Source of the DNA: JBOHER01 sp050701115
GTDB lineage: Bacteria > Actinomycetota > Actinomycetes > Mycobacteriales > Pseudonocardiaceae
DNA length: 18,632 nt
Assembly (NCBI GenBank): GCA_050701115.1
Contig: JBOHER010000205.1
Coordinates: forward strand, 1-18,632
Reading direction: 5' to 3'
Part shown: positions 15,450 to 18,632 of the stretch, piece by piece
How the letters are laid out: each line of letters begins with the position of its first letter
Numbering within the stretch: position 1 is the first letter of the stretch
Made by a program: the position numbers and the translations under genes
The notes under the pieces: model-generated
The model's database searches: none
What the model was told of the DNA's origin: nothing
What the model saw: only the letters and a program-made list of their open reading frames with translations

Positions 15450-15887
15450 TCACTCCGCAGTCTGCTGCCGCGCCGTCTCGGGGATGAGCCCGAGCTGTTG
15501 CAGGGTGCCCAGCATGTCGTAGTTGGTCCATTGTTCGACGACCCGGTCGCCTTCCCACTTGTCGCAAGTCATTCCGGTCATCACATAGGTCTTACCGGTC
15601 GCAGGAACACCGCGGAAATCACCGCTGGCCGTTCCGCCCAGCGTCCAGCGGGCCGCGCTCATGTCACCGTCCACGAGAATGTCGTGCACATCGAGGTGCA
15701 GGTCGGGGTTGGCAGTCCTGAGCTCGCGGGCGAATTCCCGCAATCCGGCTACGCCGTCTACCGGGAAGTTCGGATTGTGGAACGAACAGTGCGACGCGAA
15801 CACCTCGTCACACACATCGAGGTTGCCCTTGTTCCATAGTTCGTCGTACCCCCGGCGAATCAGGTCTTTGCGCTCGTCCGGCGTCAT
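15450..15887 (-). CDS. SnoaL-like (NTF2-fold) ester cyclase-type protein
   Basis: A 145-residue single-domain protein of the SnoaL-like superfamily: YDELWNKGNLDVCDEVFASHCSFHNP, then GVAGLREFARELRTANPDLHLDVHDILVDGDMSAARWTLGGTASGDFRGVPATGK and a C-terminal VVEQWTNYDMLGTLQQLGLIP. These are typical of the family annotated as ester cyclase or polyketide cyclase. Most members have no proven reaction, and a dedicated polyketide cluster is not present, so the function is open. ATG 15887 follows AGGAGA by about 6 bases, a strong RBS. It is convergent with the PAD gene and has no operon partner. Confidence 0.85.
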   Translation of the reverse strand: MTPDERKDLIRRGYDELWNKGNLDVCDEVFASHCSFHNPNFPVDGVAGLREFARELRTANPDLHLDVHDILVDGDMSAARWTLGGTASGDFRGVPATGKTYVMTGMTCDKWEGDRVVEQWTNYDMLGTLQQLGLIPETARQQTAE

Positions 15888-16029
15888 GACTTGTCTCCTC
15901 TAGTTTGACGCACACGGCCGCGAGCCCAGGCCGCTCCTGAAGGCAGACACCACGGCCGCATCGTCCAGTCGACTCCGTGCGGCGCATGGGAAATAGGGTC
16001 TTTAGGCCCAACTCGCCCGCGGGAACCCG
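15888..16029. other. Upstream region of the SnoaL-like gene, no gene seen
   Basis: These 142 bases contain the promoter of the SnoaL-like gene on the minus strand and the end of the multicopper oxidase remnant. No ORF or clear promoter hexamers were recognised. Confidence 0.4.
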
Positions 16030-16285
16030 TCAGACCGGGTCAGTGCTCATGATGGAGCCCACACCGGACAACTGCCGGGGGACTTTGTCCTCGGTGTCCG
16101 GTTCGACGATCACGAACTGGCCCATCATGCCTCTGTCCTCGTGCTCGAGCATGTGGCAGTGGTACATGTACGGGGTGGCCGGGTCGGTGTGCGTGCCGAA
16201 CCGCACGGGCTCCACTACCGGTGGAATCTTCAGCGGGTTACGGAAGGACCGCTCGCCGATGTTCGACTGGTCCGGTCCGAACTGA
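16030..16285 (-). pseudogene. C-terminal remnant of a multicopper oxidase
   Basis: The minus strand reads QFGPDQSNIGERSFRNPLK, then RFGTHTDPATPYMYHCHML and EHEDRGMMGQFVIVEP, ending at TGA 16030. HCHxxxxH with a downstream Met is the type 1 / trinuclear copper ligand signature of the last cupredoxin domain, and the RFGxHTDP...PYMYHCH spacing resembles CotA/PhsA-type oxidases. At least 400 residues of a normal enzyme and the other copper motifs are absent. The open frame continues upstream without similarity, so this is a fragment. A GTG at 16215 could start a 61-residue product, but no RBS is evident. Confidence 0.75.
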
Positions 16286-16430
16286 CATAAACCCAGGTAC
16301 CGAATGCTGCGAAAAGCACGATCAGCACACCGAGAGCGCTATTCACAACCGACCCAGCGACGGTGTCCTCCAGGGCCCGCCAGGCCCGTGCGAGCGGTCG
16401 GTGCAGGTAGCGGCACCATTCGCCACCCAC
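16230..16430 (-). other. Small membrane ORF, probably a remnant
   Basis: A 66-codon open frame (GTG 16430) reads GGEWCRYLHRPLARAWRALE and then a good transmembrane segment, VVNSALGVLIVLFAAFGTWVYV. It overlaps the multicopper oxidase remnant in another frame. The first ~25 codons coincide with the diverged inverted repeat that recurs at 18120. No RBS was found. It may be the N-terminal end of a larger membrane protein whose rest was lost. Confidence 0.35.
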
Positions 16431-16462
16431 CGCGTGAATAGCGCGAGCTTTGAATTAGACAC
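16362..16462 (-). repeat. Diverged inverted repeat, copy A
   Basis: Read on the minus strand from 16462, the sequence GTGTCTAATTCAAAGCTCGC and onward matches the plus strand from 18120 over about 100 bases. By eye there are about 11 substitutions and one 3-base indel that keeps the frame. Both copies read FKxRAxHAVGG, WCxYxHRPLA. Copies A and B lie on either side of menC in opposite orientation. Confidence 0.75.
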
Positions 16463-16756
16463 CGAATACGGAGAACAGACGACGGAACCATCGACGAAAG
16501 GGACTGCGGGAATCACGCGGGGAAACTCGGGCCATGCGCAAGATCCTGTACGCATTCCGGCTTCCGCGAATCCGGGATCGCCCCTGGGCTTTTTGTCAGG
16601 GTTCACCCCAGGGGACCCTCGACTCAGCGCAGCCCTGCGTCCGGTGATCGCTACGACGGGATCAGAGTGTTCAGGCACACTGGACGGCACGGTTCGCGCG
16701 GTCGTGAAACTCACCCGCCGCAACGCACGCCGAGACAACAAGGACGCCACCACCTG
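16463..16756. other. menC upstream region
   Basis: This 294-base stretch before menC shows no credible gene. It holds a stem of CCCCTGGG (16581-16588) and CCCAGGGG (16607-16614) with an 18-base loop that contains CTTTTTG, and AAGGA at 16740-16744 as the likely menC RBS, 12 bases from the ATG. The stem may be a terminator of lost upstream genes or part of a leader. No riboswitch consensus was recognised. Confidence 0.4.
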
Positions 16757-17785
16757 ATGACCAGCCAGATCGACTTCGACGCCGCCCACATCTACGCCAT
16801 CCCCATGCGCACCCGGTTCCGGGGCATCACCGTGCGCGAAGGGATGCTGATCGAAGGCCCCGCCGGGTGGGGCGAGTTCTGCCCGTTCGCCGACTACGAC
16901 GACCACGAGTCCGCCTCGTGGCTGGCCACCACCATCGAACAGTGCACCGTGGGCTGGCCCGAACCGGTGCGGGATCGCATCCCGATCAACTGCACCGTTC
17001 CGGTGGTCGGCCCTGAACGCGCCCACGAGATCACCGCCAAGGCCGGGTGCCGCACCGCCAAGGTCAAGGTCGCTGACCATCCCGAGTCGCTGGCCGAAGA
17101 CCTCGCCCGCGTCGAAGCCGTCTACGACGCCCTAGGGCCGGAGGGGGCGATCCGGGTGGACGCCAACGGCGGCTGGGACATCGACACCGCCATCGCCCAC
17201 ATCCGCCTGCTCGACAAGGCAGCGGGCGGGCTGGAGTACGTCGAGCAGCCCTGCAGCACCATCGAAGAACTGGCCGCCGTGCGGCGTCAGGTTGACGTGC
17301 GCATCGCCGCCGACGAGTCCATCCGCCGCGCCGAGGACCCCCTGCGCGTCGCGGTCGCGGGCGCGGCTGATATCGCAGTGATCAAGTGCACGCCGCTCGG
17401 CGGGGTACGCCGCTCGCTGCGGGTCGCCGAAGCCGCCGGGCTGCCGTGCGTGGTCTCCTCCGCACTGGAAACCAGCGTCGGCCTCGCCGCGCAACTCGCC
17501 CTCGCCGGGGCGCTGCCCGAACTCGACTTCGCCTGCGGCCTCGGCACACTGTCCCTATTGGAAGGCGATGTCGTGCCTGATGCCGCGTCGCTGCGACCAG
17601 TCGATGGCTACCTCCCGGTCCCGCGCACGCCACCCACACCGGACCCCGCCCTGCTCGACACCTACGCGCTGACCGACCTCGAGCAGGCCTCTTGGTGGCG
17701 TCACCGACTGGCCCGCGTCGGCTCGGAACTCGACCCAGCGCAGCGTGGCCAGCTACCGAGGGGATTCTCGGCGACCACCAGATAG
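16757..17785 (+). CDS. menC: o-Succinylbenzoate synthase (MenC), menaquinone biosynthesis
   Basis: A 342-residue enolase-superfamily enzyme that dehydrates SHCHC to o-succinylbenzoate in the menaquinone pathway, in the cytosol. Key residues: K104 of the KxK motif (TAKVKV), metal ligands D135 (RVDANGGW), E163 (YVEQPC) and D186 (ADESIR), and K210 (AVIKCTP). The N-terminus YAIPMRTRFRGITVREG and PAGWGEFCPF, and the C-terminal CGLGTLSLLEGDV, match the actinobacterial MenC type. ATG 16757 has AAGGA upstream. The last ~15 residues after WWRHRLARVG are longer than remembered mycobacterial proteins and may be an added tail. No other men gene is in the window, so it is an isolated copy or separated from its cluster. 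Confidence 0.93.
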   Translation: MTSQIDFDAAHIYAIPMRTRFRGITVREGMLIEGPAGWGEFCPFADYDDHESASWLATTIEQCTVGWPEPVRDRIPINCTVPVVGPERAHEITAKAGCRTAKVKVADHPESLAEDLARVEAVYDALGPEGAIRVDANGGWDIDTAIAHIRLLDKAAGGLEYVEQPCSTIEELAAVRRQVDVRIAADESIRRAEDPLRVAVAGAADIAVIKCTPLGGVRRSLRVAEAAGLPCVVSSALETSVGLAAQLALAGALPELDFACGLGTLSLLEGDVVPDAASLRPVDGYLPVPRTPPTPDPALLDTYALTDLEQASWWRHRLARVGSELDPAQRGQLPRGFSATTR

Positions 17786-18119
17786 TTCTTCGGCATCCCC
17801 ACCGGGTTTAATTCCACCGCAGACCCGCGTGTGCGTAAGCGCGCATCAGCAGGTACGCGAGTGCACGCGGATCTTTGCAACGCGGAATACATTTGCTGGA
17901 ATTGGTACGCGACGGTGCCGAAGTAACCTTCCAGCCACCTGACCCGCACCTGCTCGAACTCAGTGTGACTTATGCGAAAGTCGGGTCATGCACCACTTGT
18001 CGGTGCACCCGCCGTTCGTGTCTCACCTGCATCCAGCCGCCACGAGCGGGCCTCCGCGAGCTCCGGCCCGACCCTGTCGACTCCGATTGTGCATAACCCT
18101 CAGTGTCTCATTACCCTCA
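17786..18119. other. Intergenic stretch after menC, no intact gene
   Basis: No convincing gene was found in these 334 bases. The minus strand carries short open stretches, for example KDPRALAYLLMRAYAHAGLRWN, that look protein-like but could not be assigned. Reduced GC and mixed codon use suggest degraded sequence. The end overlaps the tandem repeat at 18096. Confidence 0.4.
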
Positions 18120-18129
18120 GTGTCTCATT
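18096..18129 (+). repeat. Tandem duplication of a 17-bp unit
   Basis: ACCCTCAGTGTCTCATT occurs twice head to tail without any mismatch (18096-18112 and 18113-18129). The second copy runs straight into the left edge of inverted repeat copy B, whose first bases GTGTCTCATT are part of the unit. Confidence 0.85.
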
Positions 18130-18225
18130 CAAAACTCGCGCTACTCACGCGGTGGGTGGTGGCAAATGGTGCTGCTACCCGCACCGACCGCTCGCCCCGG
18201 CCCGGCGGGGCCTGGAGGGAGCTTG
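18120..18225 (+). repeat. Diverged inverted repeat, copy B
   Basis: The plus-strand partner of copy A at 16362-16462, about 89% identical by eye, with a 3-base insertion (GGTGGTGGC versus GGTGGC). Its frame reads SFKTRATHAVGGGKWCCYPHR and hits a stop at 18224-18226, so it is more decayed than copy A as a coding sequence. Its right end abuts a methyltransferase remnant on the other strand. Confidence 0.75.
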
Positions 18226-18341
18226 AGCACGCGGTACAACTCGGCAAGCACAGCCGGTGGGTCAGCGACATGCTCCAGAACCTGGTTCAACAACACTCGA
18301 TCGAATCGGCCATCCTCGACCGGGATGTGGTTAGAACCCGG
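18222..18341 (-). pseudogene. Remnant of a class I SAM-dependent methyltransferase
   Basis: The minus strand encodes PVEDGRFDRVLLNQVLEHVA then DPPAVLAELYRVLK, the motif post-I to motif III core of type 11 methyltransferases (FDxVxxxxVLEHVxDPxxxLxExxRVLKPGG). A stop precedes it at 18342-18344 and the match ends at RVLK where repeat copy B begins, before the expected PGG. Motif I and the C-terminal half are missing. About 40 codons remain. Confidence 0.7.
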
Positions 18342-18386
18342 CTAGCGCTCACGACGCCCTTTTGGGTGATCTGCGCTGACAAACCA

Positions 18387-18415
18387 TTGCTGGCATCGAA
18401 CGTGTGTGCGATACT
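18387..18415 (+). promoter_or_regulatory. Promoter with LexA (SOS) box of the 13E12 HNH gene
   Basis: TTGCTG (18387-18392), a 17-base spacer and GATACT (18410-18415) form a good promoter. Between and overlapping the -10 lies TCGAAC-GTGT-GTGCGA (18396-18411), one mismatch from the mycobacterial LexA consensus TCGAAC-N4-GTTCGA. Initiation about 7 bases after the -10 would fall on the GTG at 18422, giving a leaderless transcript. Confidence 0.7.
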
Positions 18416-18421
18416 TGTGGG

Positions 18422-18632
18422 GTGAGCGACACTGGGGACCTGTTTCCGTCCGGCGCCGAATGGTGGCGGGCGGATGCGGCCGGGCTGGTCGCGGGCTACC
18501 AGGTTCTCGAGGCGCTGGTCCGGCGTGCGCAGGCCGAGCAGGGCCGGATCGCCGCGGAGATGCACTCCCGCGGGATGATGGCCACCTTCGGCTACGCCGG
18601 CCTGGACAAGCTCCTCATCGACACCGTGCACG
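18422..18632 (+). CDS. 13E12-repeat family (DUF222) HNH endonuclease, 5' part
   Basis: The open frame from GTG 18422 runs off the window end (70 codons): SDTGDLFPSGAEWWRADAAG, then YQVLEALVRRAQAEQGRIAA and GYAGLDKLLIDTVH. This resembles the DUF222 N-terminus of actinobacterial 13E12 proteins, which usually end in an HNH nuclease domain beyond this window. The family occurs in many copies per genome and its biological role is unsettled. No RBS precedes the GTG, which agrees with the leaderless start predicted from the promoter. The LexA-like box suggests DNA-damage induction, as known for some M. tuberculosis 13E12 genes. Confidence 0.75.
   Translation, partial: MSDTGDLFPSGAEWWRADAAGLVAGYQVLEALVRRAQAEQGRIAAEMHSRGMMATFGYAGLDKLLIDTVH

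Noticed and set aside
16540..16590. Possible tRNA or attachment site in the menC upstream region
   Set aside because: No TTCGA T-loop or cloverleaf arms could be assembled from the sequence.
17701..17949. Minus-strand 82-codon frame after menC
   Set aside because: It overlaps the menC 3' end, has no RBS and no family resemblance; treated as intergenic.

Overview
This window reads as chromosome of a high-GC Gram-positive actinomycete, probably a Pseudonocardiaceae-type genus such as Amycolatopsis or a relative. The placement is inferred from strongly GC-rich third codon positions, frequent GTG starts, 4-base ATGA/GTGA overlaps, actinobacterial families (DUF4383, 13E12/DUF222 HNH, mycobacterial-type MenC, MocR/YczE pair) and a mycobacterial-type LexA box. 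No rRNA, tRNA, CRISPR array or intact transposase was seen.

Layout. 38-2190: a MocR-type regulator (-) divergent from a YczE-like membrane protein (+), followed by a perfect 17-bp inverted repeat. 2356-4308: an amidase gene broken by one missing base, then a TetR regulator 7 bp downstream, with a perfect 16-bp palindrome in front as the likely operator. 4416-7922: a four-gene TroABCD-type metal ABC importer (binding protein, ATPase, two permeases). 7974-8429: a DUF4383 membrane protein (-). 8595-9950: a two-domain ChrA chromate-type transporter (-), with the decayed N-terminus of an IclR regulator beside it. 10130-11949: two SDR oxidoreductases (-), the upstream one an Acr1-type fatty acyl-CoA reductase, divergent from an unusual regulator with two complete TetR HTH modules in one chain (12126-13331).

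13391-15325 holds the most striking gene: a full-length protein-arginine deiminase homologous to vertebrate PAD/PADI enzymes, with catalytic Asp/His/Asp/Cys, substrate-binding arginines and most Ca2+ ligands in place. It converges on a SnoaL-like protein (15450-15887, -) across a perfect 17-bp stem terminator.

15888 to the end is a decayed accessory zone around one intact housekeeping-type gene, menC (16757-17785). It contains a C-terminal multicopper oxidase remnant, a small membrane ORF, a pair of diverged ~100-bp inverted repeats on either side of menC, a tandem 17-bp repeat and a methyltransferase remnant cut off at the edge of one repeat. The last gene is the 5' end of a 13E12/DUF222 HNH endonuclease gene with a near-consensus SOS (LexA) box over its promoter and a probably leaderless GTG start.

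Gene cooperation: troABCD forms one transport operon; the amidase and tetR form an autoregulated unit; the double-TetR protein probably controls the divergent acr1-SDR operon and may be co-transcribed with the PAD gene 59 bp downstream.
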